Translations under genes and position numbers: made by a program
DNA from: Gammaproteobacteria bacterium
Lineage (GTDB): Bacteria > Pseudomonadota > Gammaproteobacteria > Steroidobacterales > Woeseiaceae
Length of the DNA: 64,000 nucleotides
Direction: 5' to 3'
Assembly: GCA_024640305.1 (NCBI GenBank)
Contig: JAHEFG010000002.1
Location: forward strand, 1 to 64,000
Shown: in pieces, positions 34,797 through 44,055 of the stretch
How positions within the stretch are numbered: the stretch's first letter is position 1
Layout of the letters: the number at the start of each line of letters is the position of its first letter
Notes under the pieces: model-generated
The model's database searches: none
Told to the model about the DNA's origin: nothing
The model's input: the letters and a program-made list of their open reading frames with translations, nothing else

Positions 34797-36409
34797 GGCG
34801 GCGAATAAATCTGCTTCATCAGTGGGCCCATCTTGCGCATTCCGACGATAGCCATGGTCGTCAGCATGCCCGCCATCATGGCGCCTGTGACGCCGCAGGT
34901 CAGTGTGTCCTGACCGGTAAGCCAAAGCCCGGGAATGCGGGTGCGCGGACGCAGCCAATCTTGTTGCAGTCGTTCCGGGGTGTGATCAAGACCGTAGAGT
35001 TCGCCGTGTTGATAAGCGGAAAACCAGTTGGTTGACAGTGGAGTTGAAACCTCGAAGTAATCCACCTTGCCCTGGAGCTGCGGAAGTTTGTCGTACAAGT
35101 GCCGCATCAATCGTTCGCCGAGTTCCTTTTTGAACGCTTCGTAATCTTCACCGCGCTTGCCCCACGTACTCCCCTGCCACTGCTCGAACCAGGCATAAGG
35201 GGCCGGCGCGACGATTTCAATGGTCGCGGTGCCGGGATGGCGGCGCAAATAATCCGGGTCTTTCGCGGACGGAAACGAAATGTAGACAACCGGGAACGGC
35301 GCATTCCTGTCCTTCACAAACTCTTCGACAGCGGCATCGTAATCATTGCCCGGATATATCCAGAAATTTGTTCTGGGTAGCCCGAGTTCTTCGGCCGTGT
35401 GCTTGAGGCCGATATAGACACCAAGGTGCGCGAAGCTCGGTCGCACTCTGCAGAGGTCTTTTTCGTAACCGGCGCTCCTGACAGCCTTTCTCGACAGAAG
35501 TCCATCGAAGGTGTTGGCGACACCCGCCGAAGAAATGACGCAACCGCACCTGATTTGATGACCATCAGCCATTTCAACACCGGTGACGCTGCCCTCGTCC
35601 ACCAGGATTTGCTTAACGCGTGCGTAAGTAAAAACTTCCCCACCCGTTTTTTGAATTTTGGGAATAATGTGTTCGGCGATTTGCCAGCTTCCGCCCGTCG
35701 GATAGAACCCACCGTATAAATAATGGCGAGCTATCATGGCATGCACCATGAACGCAGACTGTTTTGGCGGCAGACCCATATCCCCCCACTGCCCGCACAG
35801 GGTTGCGATAAGATCCGGGTCGTCGGTGAGTTCGCTCAATACATCATGAGTATTGCGATACAGCACGCCTGGTTTTTTCCACTTCAGGACAGGTGTCGCG
35901 AGCGTGCGTTGCCAGGGCTTCAGGACGCGTTCGATGCTGTGGGCATATAAGGCGCCGCTGACCTGCCGGAGCAGCTGCATGTAGCGATCAATGGCTTGTT
36001 CTTCCGCAGGGAATTGCCTGACGAGGTTTTCGCGAAATTCCTGTCTGCCGGCAACCGCGTTAAACACCTTGTCGCCCACGTAAAAGCGATCGTACTCCGG
36101 TGCCATCGGCGCCCACTTGAGATTGCCGCTGGTGAGAAAATCGAACATTTTCCTGGTACGGGTCTCGGCACCGACATCGCCAATGTAGTGCACGCCGACG
36201 TCCCACTCATAGCCGTTGCGTTCGTAGGAATGAGTATAACCACCTGCCGTGTAGTGCTGCTCGAGCACACACACTTTCCAGCCAAGTTCGCTGAGCAGCG
36301 CCGCACTCGTCAGCCCGCCCATGCCAGAGCCAATGACGATCGCATCATACTGCGGTGCGAGACGTTTGGGTCTGTAGCGGTAGCCGATACGCAAAGTGCT
36401 GGGTTTCAT
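34790..36409 (-). CDS. RetSat/carotenoid-isomerase-like FAD oxidoreductase
   Basis: The 539-residue protein has an N-terminal dinucleotide motif (VIGSGMGGLTSAALLSELG, then CVLEQH) and HYTAGGYTHSYERNGYEWDVG, hallmarks of the phytoene-desaturase/CrtISO/retinol-saturase group. The C-terminal FAD motif is GLWLTGQDTLTCGVTGAMMAG. These enzymes saturate or isomerise polyene or isoprenoid lipids. I chose ATG 36409, giving the usual compact N-terminus; the frame is open a further 92 codons without similarity to the family. It is cotranscribed with the ABC-F gene. No carotenoid genes are nearby, so a lipid other than carotenoid is possible. Confidence 0.85.
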   Translation of the reverse strand: MKPSTLRIGYRYRPKRLAPQYDAIVIGSGMGGLTSAALLSELGWKVCVLEQHYTAGGYTHSYERNGYEWDVGVHYIGDVGAETRTRKMFDFLTSGNLKWAPMAPEYDRFYVGDKVFNAVAGRQEFRENLVRQFPAEEQAIDRYMQLLRQVSGALYAHSIERVLKPWQRTLATPVLKWKKPGVLYRNTHDVLSELTDDPDLIATLCGQWGDMGLPPKQSAFMVHAMIARHYLYGGFYPTGGSWQIAEHIIPKIQKTGGEVFTYARVKQILVDEGSVTGVEMADGHQIRCGCVISSAGVANTFDGLLSRKAVRSAGYEKDLCRVRPSFAHLGVYIGLKHTAEELGLPRTNFWIYPGNDYDAAVEEFVKDRNAPFPVVYISFPSAKDPDYLRRHPGTATIEIVAPAPYAWFEQWQGSTWGKRGEDYEAFKKELGERLMRHLYDKLPQLQGKVDYFEVSTPLSTNWFSAYQHGELYGLDHTPERLQQDWLRPRTRIPGLWLTGQDTLTCGVTGAMMAGMLTTMAIVGMRKMGPLMKQIYSPPC

Positions 36410-36413
36410 TGCC

Positions 36414-36426
36414 AAGAACTGTTCTT
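36414..36426. promoter_or_regulatory. Perfect palindrome at the 5' end of the RetSat-like gene
   Basis: AAGAAC-T-GTTCTT is a perfect 13-bp palindrome 4 bp upstream of the RetSat-like ATG. It might be an operator or a short mRNA hairpin covering the ribosome binding site. Confidence 0.35.
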
Positions 36427-36501
36427 CCCTTTGTTTTCGCCGCCTGTCGAAGTGTAGCAGGCCGCCGCAGCGAGCTTGTAACGATGGCACGTCCAGAAAA
36501 G

Positions 36502-36517
36502 TGTGACGTGTGTCACA
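36502..36517. promoter_or_regulatory. Perfect CRP/Vfr/Clp-type binding site
   Basis: TGTGA-N6-TCACA matches both half-sites of the CRP-family consensus exactly. It lies 92 bp upstream of the RetSat-like start and 113 bp upstream of the PagP-like start. A possible minus-strand -10 (TACACT, complement of 36451-36456) would place the site near -65, a class I position; that promoter call is weak. Confidence 0.6.
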
Positions 36518-36630
36518 ACGCGTCCCCCGATGCGGTCGGATCTCTTTTTTTGACTGACGCCGTAGACTGAGGTCCTTGAACTGTTGTCGATGCAGAAGCT
36601 CTGGAAACGGAATTACAGGGGTCAATATTG

Positions 36631-37167
36631 ATGAAATTTCAGCCCACCACAAGACTTGCACTATTCGTTCTTCTGGCAGTACCACTTTCGCCAGTTCTGG
36701 CCGGGGACCTGAGCACAGTGTTCAACGGTAAGTCATATCACGTGGGGGCGGCTCAGGACTGGAACGAAAACAACTACGGCCTCGGTCTTGAGTATACTTT
36801 CACGCGCGATTCCCGCTGGAAGCCGCGAGTGATGGCGAACGGTTTCCGTGACAGCAACGAAGATATGTCTTACATGCTTGGCGGTGGTCTGCACAGGAAC
36901 CTGTACGCCACCGATCGCATGAACGGCTTTTACTTCGATGCCGGCATCGATGCGTTTGTCATGACCCGAACTGACGTTAATGACAACAAGCCGTTCCCGG
37001 GCGCGCTACCCAGCCTGACAGTTGGCAACCGTTACGTTGGCGTCAACCTGACCTATCTGCCAAAAGTCGCCGTCGAAAAGATGTATGACAGCAAAGTGGT
37101 AGACGAATCCATGAGCGGCATCGTCTTCCTGCAATTCAAGATCAACGTCAGCCAGCTCATGAACTAG
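36631..37167 (+). CDS. PagP-like outer-membrane beta-barrel
   Basis: The 178-residue protein has a signal peptide (cleavage after VLA, near residue 24) and about eight short amphipathic strands ending in an aromatic/hydrophobic C-terminus. It aligns by eye with PagP lipid A palmitoyltransferase: GFRDSNED corresponds to the PagP strand bearing catalytic Asp-Ser (Asp74, Ser75), SYH supplies a candidate His37, and NDNKPFPGALPSLTVGNRY plus LTYLPK match the conserved barrel end. PagP transfers palmitate from phospholipid to lipid A. Similarity is modest, so a general small barrel is the alternative. I chose ATG 36631 (AGGGG about 9 nt upstream) over a TTG one codon earlier. Confidence 0.65.
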   Translation: MKFQPTTRLALFVLLAVPLSPVLAGDLSTVFNGKSYHVGAAQDWNENNYGLGLEYTFTRDSRWKPRVMANGFRDSNEDMSYMLGGGLHRNLYATDRMNGFYFDAGIDAFVMTRTDVNDNKPFPGALPSLTVGNRYVGVNLTYLPKVAVEKMYDSKVVDESMSGIVFLQFKINVSQLMN

Positions 37168-37170
37168 GGT

Positions 37171-39201
37171 CTAGTCGGTCTTGCCCCTCAATCTGTCCGC
37201 GTATGGTTCAAAGCTGATATCTCTGCCAAGAAAGTCCGTAACCGAATCATTGGCCGAACGACTGCCGCCAACCGCCAGAACTTTGTCTCGATAGGCGCCC
37301 GCTACTTCGACGTTGCGCAGCCCCGCTTTCTCGAACTCGGTAAACATGTCCGTCGCAATGGCTAACGACCATTGGTACGTATAGTAAATGGCCGAGTACC
37401 CGTTCAGATGTCCAAACGCCGCCCAACTGTGGGTGCCGGCAATAGGAGAGAACTTCGTATACTCGCTCGTGATCTCAGCATTCAGTGCATCGAAGTCGAG
37501 CTCCTTTGGATCGCGGTCGTACATAGACATTGATAACGACGCGTAAGACAGCTGTCCGCGAGTGCCCATTCCAAGTCCGAAGTCGCGAGCGGCGACCATT
37601 CGCGAGTGCAGGTCTTTCGGCAACGCTTCGCCGGCGGCGTTTTTGGCAAACTGAGACACTGTGTCATAGTCCCAGACCCACTCCTGCAACATCTGCGACG
37701 GGGCTTCCACAAAGTCCCACTCGGTCGAAATGCCTGAAATATTGCTCCAATCCTCGTGCCCGGCAAATTGCCAGTGAATCAGGTGCCCGAATTCATGCAG
37801 GAACGTGACAACCTGGCTGAACTGCATCAACTCTTCTCCTCGTGGGAAATTGCAGATCAACCCAGCCACCGGTAGTTGTTTACCATCAATACCATTGACG
37901 AACGGGAACATCGCCGCATGTTGAAACTTTCCTTCGCGCGGATGCATGTCGAGATAGAAGCGCCCAATAACGTCATCACCGTCAACTAACTCGTAGGACT
38001 CCACGTCTTCATGCCAGGTGTCTGTCTCCCATGGCTGGATACGTACCCCAAACAACTCCTGTACCAGTGCAAATATGCCGTCGCGAGAATTGTTGAAATT
38101 GAAGTACTGCCGTGTGACTTTGCTGTCAACATCGTATTGTTCCCGACGCACCTTGCTTTGCACGTAGCTCCGCTGCCAACTCTCCAGCCGCTCGGCGTCC
38201 GGTTCATCCTGCCGCAGCCTGGCGAGCAATACGTCGTACTCCTTGTCCTGCACCTCGCCGGTATAGCCTTTGAGTTCGGCCAGGAATTCTTTGACGCGCT
38301 CCGGCGACCCGGACATCTTGTCGGCGGTTACCAGTTCTGCATAGTTGTTAAAGCCGATCAGTTGTGCCAGTTCGTATCTCGCCTCCAGTAACTTGCGTAA
38401 GACCTCCTCATTCTGAGGGTATGCACGCTGCCTGTATATCGTCGCCATTTCCTTTCGCCGTGCGTCGTTGTCGGCATACTCGAAGAAAGGAAATACATCC
38501 GGATATTGGGTCGAAATTACGATCTTGCCTTCATCGTTTGGCTGGTGTGCCGCTATGTAGTCTTCGGGTAGTCCTGCCAGTTCGTCGACCGAATCGAGCT
38601 CCATGTAGCGGACATCATCGCGGATATTGCGATCCCATTCCTGGCCAATAGCCACTATCTCGTCGTTTAGCTCTCGAATCCGCTCACGCGTAGCATCATC
38701 CTTGTCCACACCGGCAAGCCGGAAGCTAAGTAACAACTTCTCGATTGAATACTTCGTGGCATCATCGGCGTTAGCGAGATCTATCTGACTCACTGAATCG
38801 TACAGCGGCCTGGACAAGCTCATGTCTGTCGAGACTTTCGTCAGGAGCTGCGAACACGCATCGCCCGCGTCGCGTAAATCCTCATCGGGATGCACACCCG
38901 CAAGACTGCCGGCTGCCGAACTCAGGTTGCCCAGGCTGGAAAACAGGCTGTCGAGTGACTGGTAATAGCCTTCTATCGCGGGCGTGCCAGAGAAGGTCTC
39001 AAGCTCGGCGAGATGCGCACGAAACAAGCCCTCTTCTTCTTGGCAGCGTGCAGTAAGCGCTTCGGCAGTAGCGATATCGGCCAGATCAATTACCGCATAG
39101 CGCACCGGCAGACTCGGCGTCTCCTGCGGGGCTTCGCTTTTGCTGCACGCAGATAAAATCAGCGCGGTGCTGAGTGTAATTACTGTAGCTAACTTGTTCA
39201 T
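37171..39201 (-). CDS. M3-family zinc metallopeptidase lipoprotein
   Basis: The 676-residue thimet-oligopeptidase-like enzyme cleaves short peptides. The zinc motif HEFGH is at 469-473 with a further ligand Glu at about 499 in DFVEAPSQ. The surrounding FLHEFGHLIHW and the mostly helical N-terminal half match the M3 family. Unlike cytosolic M3 enzymes it has a lipoprotein signal peptide (lipobox LSAC, Cys19), so it should act in the periplasm or at the outer membrane. It starts 30 bp after paralogue B on the same strand and is probably in the YceH-B-M3 operon. Confidence 0.92.
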   Translation of the reverse strand: MNKLATVITLSTALILSACSKSEAPQETPSLPVRYAVIDLADIATAEALTARCQEEEGLFRAHLAELETFSGTPAIEGYYQSLDSLFSSLGNLSSAAGSLAGVHPDEDLRDAGDACSQLLTKVSTDMSLSRPLYDSVSQIDLANADDATKYSIEKLLLSFRLAGVDKDDATRERIRELNDEIVAIGQEWDRNIRDDVRYMELDSVDELAGLPEDYIAAHQPNDEGKIVISTQYPDVFPFFEYADNDARRKEMATIYRQRAYPQNEEVLRKLLEARYELAQLIGFNNYAELVTADKMSGSPERVKEFLAELKGYTGEVQDKEYDVLLARLRQDEPDAERLESWQRSYVQSKVRREQYDVDSKVTRQYFNFNNSRDGIFALVQELFGVRIQPWETDTWHEDVESYELVDGDDVIGRFYLDMHPREGKFQHAAMFPFVNGIDGKQLPVAGLICNFPRGEELMQFSQVVTFLHEFGHLIHWQFAGHEDWSNISGISTEWDFVEAPSQMLQEWVWDYDTVSQFAKNAAGEALPKDLHSRMVAARDFGLGMGTRGQLSYASLSMSMYDRDPKELDFDALNAEITSEYTKFSPIAGTHSWAAFGHLNGYSAIYYTYQWSLAIATDMFTEFEKAGLRNVEVAGAYRDKVLAVGGSRSANDSVTDFLGRDISFEPYADRLRGKTD

Positions 39202-39231
39202 TCCAGTCCCTCAAAACAAACGATACGGGAT

Positions 39232-41052
39232 CTACAAGAACTGTAGTTCCTGATCGCATTCAAAATCATTGTCACCTAGTGGGCGACATTGTGATGGAAA
39301 ACCGCGCTTTACCCAATAGTCATATATACCGAGACTTCGGATCACGCGCTTAAATTGTGGCGTACCGCGAAACTCGGCCGCATCCGGATGCCACAGAACC
39401 CAGCGAGCGCTCTTTTTTACTTCCTCCAGTTCATCGTAAGCTCGAAACGAAACGTACAACTGCGGAATATCCCCGAGCCTCTTGCGGGTGCCAGACTTGC
39501 TAGCCCAGTCTTCCAAACGCGCCAGGCCAACGCTGTTGTCCGCATCCGGGTTCTCAATCGCTCTGATCCAGTCGACGACCGGCGCCGAGTCCCGATCAAG
39601 CTTGATATCCGCGATAAGCATGGCCAGGTAACGTCGGTCGTTGCGCACAAGATAAGAGACAAAACTCTCCGTAAGAGAGTGAAAATTGTGTTCGAGAGTC
39701 AACTCGAACAATTTGATGGCGCGCTCATTATCGCCTTTGATCAGATAAGCATCGGCCATATGCTGGCGGCAGTTCTGGTACATCGGATCAAGTGCAAGAC
39801 AACGCTCCAAATCGGAAATCGCCGCGTCAATAAAACCCAACTGTTTATTGCTCAGCCCTTTCCACAACCACGCCGTCGTATTCTTTTTGTCCTTCTCGAC
39901 GGCCGCCTCGAGATAGTCAAGCGCACCAAGGTAATCACCGCCACGCCCCGCAACCAGGCCAAGCACTGCTCGAGCTATCGACAATTCCGGGTTCAACTCC
40001 AGTGCTCGCAAAGCAGCCTCTTTTGCGAACGGCTCATGGTCAATGCCATCATCGAAAATCCAGTCATCGCTGACGATTTCAGTAGCAGCCAGACCTTCCC
40101 ACGCCCGGGCGAAGTTCGGATCCAGTTCAATAGCTCTTCGCAGCAGGCGAGCGCTTTCCCCAAGCTGAATTCGATGAATAAAGAATTCTCTTGCCTTTAA
40201 GTACATTTCATAGGCGTCGAGATTGTCCGTCGCCACTTCAACATTAACGCGCCTGGCCTCCTCAACACCCATCTTGCCAGTCAGTGCCGTCACGATCGCA
40301 TTCGCGATTTCATCCTGGATAGCGAAAATATCAACGAGGTCGCGATCAAAATTCTCTGACCAGAGGTGCCGATCGGATCCCGCCTCGATGAGCTGCGCCG
40401 TTATCCGGATACGAGGGCCATCCTTACGAACACTTCCCTCGAGTATGTGCCCAACGTTCAATTCGCGTGAGATCGCAGGTATACCGATGCTTGAATCACG
40501 AAACGCAAAGGACGATGTGCGAGAAGCAACATGCAGACCGTCGACACTTACCAGTAAATTAAGCAGCTCTTCCGACAGCCCGTCGGTAAAGTACTTCTGA
40601 TCTTGATCTTCACTCAGATCCGCGAAGGGCAACACGGCGATAGAAAGTTCAGGAACAGTCTCCGTCTCTGCCGAGCTCTCGGCGGCAACCTTACCCGGCT
40701 CGGCCGTCTCCGGTATGAGGCGATCTGCGATGAGCCCCACAATGGCTAATACGAGGAGAACCACGATAACCGTATTGATCTTATGGCCGGTACCATCGGT
40801 TATGGACTGCGACCGATCAACCTGTGATTCGCGCTTGAGCCCTTCCGGCGTCATCTCGTAAACCCAGGCGAATATCAGGGCGGGGAAAAAGCCGAGCAGG
40901 AGCATCAGGATAACCAGCGAGCCCGCCCATTCGGGAACCGGCAACAGCGATGACAGCACATCGGTGAATTGCAGCAATACCCACGAGGATACGACGTAGA
41001 GAATACCAACGCGGAAAACGTTGCGGCGCTTTAGCTCAGAGAATAGTGACAT
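39232..41052 (-). CDS. Membrane-anchored TolB-N/TPR protein (paralogue B)
   Basis: The 606-residue protein has the family start FSELKRRNVFRVG, two membrane helices (about 15-34 and 43-63), an EMTPEGLKR loop and a third helix (about 93-110). The TolB-N/FlgO-like domain (about 130-255) contains IAVLPFADLSEDQDQ, DGLSEELLN, ASRTSSFAF, LEGSVRK and HLWSENFDR. TPR-like repeats follow, with AIELDPNFARAWEGLA, ALELNPELSIARAVLG and CLALDPMYQNCRQHMADAY. Predicted topology puts the TPR part in the periplasm. YceH ends 15 bp upstream and the M3 peptidase begins 30 bp downstream on the same strand, so a scaffold or sensor role linked to peptide turnover is an inference from context. Confidence 0.87.
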   Translation of the reverse strand: MSLFSELKRRNVFRVGILYVVSSWVLLQFTDVLSSLLPVPEWAGSLVILMLLLGFFPALIFAWVYEMTPEGLKRESQVDRSQSITDGTGHKINTVIVVLLVLAIVGLIADRLIPETAEPGKVAAESSAETETVPELSIAVLPFADLSEDQDQKYFTDGLSEELLNLLVSVDGLHVASRTSSFAFRDSSIGIPAISRELNVGHILEGSVRKDGPRIRITAQLIEAGSDRHLWSENFDRDLVDIFAIQDEIANAIVTALTGKMGVEEARRVNVEVATDNLDAYEMYLKAREFFIHRIQLGESARLLRRAIELDPNFARAWEGLAATEIVSDDWIFDDGIDHEPFAKEAALRALELNPELSIARAVLGLVAGRGGDYLGALDYLEAAVEKDKKNTTAWLWKGLSNKQLGFIDAAISDLERCLALDPMYQNCRQHMADAYLIKGDNERAIKLFELTLEHNFHSLTESFVSYLVRNDRRYLAMLIADIKLDRDSAPVVDWIRAIENPDADNSVGLARLEDWASKSGTRKRLGDIPQLYVSFRAYDELEEVKKSARWVLWHPDAAEFRGTPQFKRVIRSLGIYDYWVKRGFPSQCRPLGDNDFECDQELQFL

Positions 41053-41067
41053 TAGTTATTTCCAGGA

Positions 41068-41733
41068 CTATCCGGACAGCAATTCAAGTTTTGCCTTCAG
41101 TTCCGCGACCTCGCTTTCCAGCTCGCTGACTCTTGCCGCCAACTCGGCGACGCTGACGCGTTCGGACGAGACGTGCGGACGTGCCACCTGTGCCTGGCGC
41201 TCGTGCGCCTCGATGTCCACAGGCCCGCAGAAAAGGTGCATATACTCACAATCCTTCCTGCCCGGCGAACGTGGCAACTGCACGAGCAAAGGCTCCCCCT
41301 CATCACGTTCTATGAGGCTGTTAAGCGCAAGAACAACCTCTGCATTGTCCGTGAACTGATGCAGACGCCCGCTCCGTGCCCTCAACTCGCCAGGTGTTTG
41401 CGGGCCACGCAGTAGTAACAGGCACACAATGGCCAGTTGCGGCGGCTCAAACTGTTGGTTGCTATAACGCGTATTGCAGAAGCGTTGCGAGTACTTCTCC
41501 GTCCTGCTCTTGAAATTTTCATCCCGGACTACAAGGTGTTTGGCCTCGAGGACACCAAGCGCATGTTGCACCTCGCCCTGAGTAAGCGCCATGACCGGGT
41601 TGCGTGATGACTTTTGATTGCACGCAGCGGTCAGCGCGTTTAGCGTCAGCGGGTACAAATCCGGTGTAACGACAGACTTTTCTATCAGGCAGCCAATTAT
41701 TCGGGCGTCGATGTCATTGAGCTCTTGCAGCAC
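41068..41733 (-). CDS. yceH: YceH/DUF480 family protein
   Basis: The 221-residue protein matches the UPF0502/DUF480 family: a tandem winged-helix protein with RIIGCLIEKSVVTPDLYPLTLNAL at the start and RGPQTPGELRARSGRLHQF in the second domain, then a C-terminal coiled coil (about 190-218, ELESEVAELKAKLELL). Cellular role is not established. It is first in a probable operon with paralogue B and the M3 peptidase and divergent from paralogue C (111 bp between starts). Confidence 0.93.
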   Translation of the reverse strand: MLQELNDIDARIIGCLIEKSVVTPDLYPLTLNALTAACNQKSSRNPVMALTQGEVQHALGVLEAKHLVVRDENFKSRTEKYSQRFCNTRYSNQQFEPPQLAIVCLLLLRGPQTPGELRARSGRLHQFTDNAEVVLALNSLIERDEGEPLLVQLPRSPGRKDCEYMHLFCGPVDIEAHERQAQVARPHVSSERVSVAELAARVSELESEVAELKAKLELLSG

Positions 41734-41844
41734 GGCAGATCCTCGTTGCGGTGGGTTAGACTATAGATTATTCGTGAGTAAAACCATTCCCAAACACTTA
41801 AAACTAGGGCAAGGTAAGGCCTGATCAAAACTCCAGGGTAATTC

Positions 41845-44037
41845 GTGGGTTACTTTCTAGAAGAGTTAAAGCGGCGCAATGTATTCAAAGTCGGTGCGGC
41901 GTACCTCGTCGTCGGCTGGATTATTGTCCAGGTCGTGCAATCTGTGCGCGAACCGCTTGGGCTCCCCGGATGGACAGAAGCTTTTTTCATCGTCCTCCTG
42001 TTGGTTGGATTCCCCATTGCACTGATCTTCGCATGGGCCTTTGAGCTCACACCCGAAGGCGTCAAGAAAACCCAGGAAGTAGATAAAGAAGCGTCGGTCA
42101 CGGCTGACACAGGTCGAAAGCTGAACTACGCGATTATTGCGACGCTGGTGATTGCGCTGGGTTACTCCGTTTTTGAGCGTGTGACTTTCCACAACGATGA
42201 CGACATCCACGAATCTCCCGCCGAGATAGTCGCCGCGGAGCAAAAGCCAGACGGCACGTCCATTGCGGTGTTGCCATTTGTAAACATGTCGTCCGATCAG
42301 GATCAGGAGTATTTTTCCGACGGTATCTCTGAAGAACTCCTGAACGTGCTCGCTAAAATTCCGGAACTGCGCGTCGCCGCCCGCACGTCGAGTTTCCAGT
42401 TTAAAGACCAGAACCTCGATATTGCCAAGGTTGCCGAGCAGCTCAATGTCGACCATGTATTGGAAGGCAGCGTTCGCAAAGCCAATACACGAGTGCGTAT
42501 TACGGCGCAGTTGATCCAGGCTGACACTGGTTTCCATTTGTGGTCGGAAACTTACGACCGTGAGCTGGACGACATTTTCGGCATCCAGGACGAGATTTCG
42601 GCGGCTATCGTGGCGGCGCTGTCCGAGACGTTGGGGCTGGAGACGCAAACGGTGCCAAGCGTAGCCGCCGCGGCAAATACCGATGCCTACAATTCCTATC
42701 TACTCGGGCAACACCTGGTACGTCAGCGTACCAAAACGTCCATCGAGGCATCTCTGACGCATTTCGCGAGGGCGCTGGATCTCGATCCCGACTACGCACC
42801 TGCACACGCCTCGACGGCATTGGCCAGCTACCTGTTGACCAGGGGCGGCGCGACATACGGTACTTTGACGCTCGAAGAGTCCCTGTCGGTTGCGTTGCCG
42901 CACATCGAACGAGCTCTGGAGCTCGACCCTGCACTCGCAGATGCACACGCGGTCAACGGTCTCTTGCTAAGTGCGCAGCAAAAATATGAAGAATCGACCG
43001 CCTTTTTTGATGAGGCCCTGCGGCTTAACCCGTCGCATAACGACGTCCGAAGCTGGTATGCCTCCTCACTCCAGGAATTGGGCCGACACGCGGAAGCGTT
43101 CGAAATCCTCAAGGAAGCCTATCGTCTCGATCCGTTATCCAACCTGACATTCAACAACTATGCGACCCAGTTGCTGGCTAGGCGCATGTATGACGAACTG
43201 GCCGTCATTATTGGTCGCTTCGAGGCGGTCGATCCTGCCCGTGCTGCTGCGTTCGCCGGCTTCGTACTTAACGAGAAGCGTAGAGCTGCGGATGGTATCG
43301 TGACCATGTTGCGTGGCAGTGAGCGAGCGCCCGACAACACGCGGTTGCAGTCGATTATCGCGTTTCAGTTATTCAACCTCGGGCTTCGGGACGAAGCGCG
43401 CCGTATTTGGCCGTTCGACAACGTTGATGAAGTTCTCTTCGATCCAGAGGATTACCAGGGCTTTCTGCAATTCGCTGAAACCAAGTACGAGGAAAACCCG
43501 GAAAGTCTTAACGCCATGGAGCGTCTGGCATGGGCCAGTCTTAGTGTCGGCGATAATGAGCGTGCCCTGAATCTCGCAAACCGCTACCTGGGTGAACTCG
43601 GCGACGTTCGTCGTGACATCGACGGTTCCAATTTCGTTATTGTTTACGACGCATGGCAAAGGAATGACACGGCAACGGTGCTCGAGCGACTAACTCCATT
43701 GGAAGCTGACCTCCAGCGCATGACGGACGACGGCATAGATGCGTGGGATATAAGCTGGGAAAAGGCTGCGAACCTGTTTATGCGCGGTGAAGTCGACGCG
43801 TCGCTCGAAGCACTCGAGTTTGCGTTGTCACGAGAGGTATTTAACGAATTCGAGATCGCCTGGAATTTCAAAAACCTGGGCTGGAACGAGCTACCGCGAT
43901 TTGCTGCTGTCAGGGAAAAATACGACGCATACAGGTCGGAGGAAAGAATAAAGCTCTTGAAAGCCGCTTGCGGCGAAATCGGTTTTAGCCTCTGGAAGCC
44001 GCTGGAAAAGAATTGCAAAATCGTTGAAAGTACTTAA
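41845..44037 (+). CDS. Membrane-anchored TolB-N/TPR protein (paralogue C)
   Basis: The longest paralogue, 730 residues, starting at a GTG with AGGG about 8 nt upstream. It has FLEELKRRNVFKVG, two membrane helices, FELTPEGVKK, a third helix (about 93-110) and a TolB-N/FlgO-like domain (about 138-262) with IAVLPFVNMSSDQDQ, DGISEELLN, AARTSSFQF, LEGSVRK and HLWSETYDR. The TPR array is clearer than in A and B: ALDLDPDYAPAHAS, ALELDPALADAHAVNG, ALRLNPSHNDVRSW and AYRLDPLSNLTFNNYA. The M1 aminopeptidase starts 18 bp downstream on the same strand, so the two are almost certainly cotranscribed. Confidence 0.88.
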   Translation: MGYFLEELKRRNVFKVGAAYLVVGWIIVQVVQSVREPLGLPGWTEAFFIVLLLVGFPIALIFAWAFELTPEGVKKTQEVDKEASVTADTGRKLNYAIIATLVIALGYSVFERVTFHNDDDIHESPAEIVAAEQKPDGTSIAVLPFVNMSSDQDQEYFSDGISEELLNVLAKIPELRVAARTSSFQFKDQNLDIAKVAEQLNVDHVLEGSVRKANTRVRITAQLIQADTGFHLWSETYDRELDDIFGIQDEISAAIVAALSETLGLETQTVPSVAAAANTDAYNSYLLGQHLVRQRTKTSIEASLTHFARALDLDPDYAPAHASTALASYLLTRGGATYGTLTLEESLSVALPHIERALELDPALADAHAVNGLLLSAQQKYEESTAFFDEALRLNPSHNDVRSWYASSLQELGRHAEAFEILKEAYRLDPLSNLTFNNYATQLLARRMYDELAVIIGRFEAVDPARAAAFAGFVLNEKRRAADGIVTMLRGSERAPDNTRLQSIIAFQLFNLGLRDEARRIWPFDNVDEVLFDPEDYQGFLQFAETKYEENPESLNAMERLAWASLSVGDNERALNLANRYLGELGDVRRDIDGSNFVIVYDAWQRNDTATVLERLTPLEADLQRMTDDGIDAWDISWEKAANLFMRGEVDASLEALEFALSREVFNEFEIAWNFKNLGWNELPRFAAVREKYDAYRSEERIKLLKAACGEIGFSLWKPLEKNCKIVEST

Positions 44038-44055
44038 ATTAAATCTGTAGATAAA

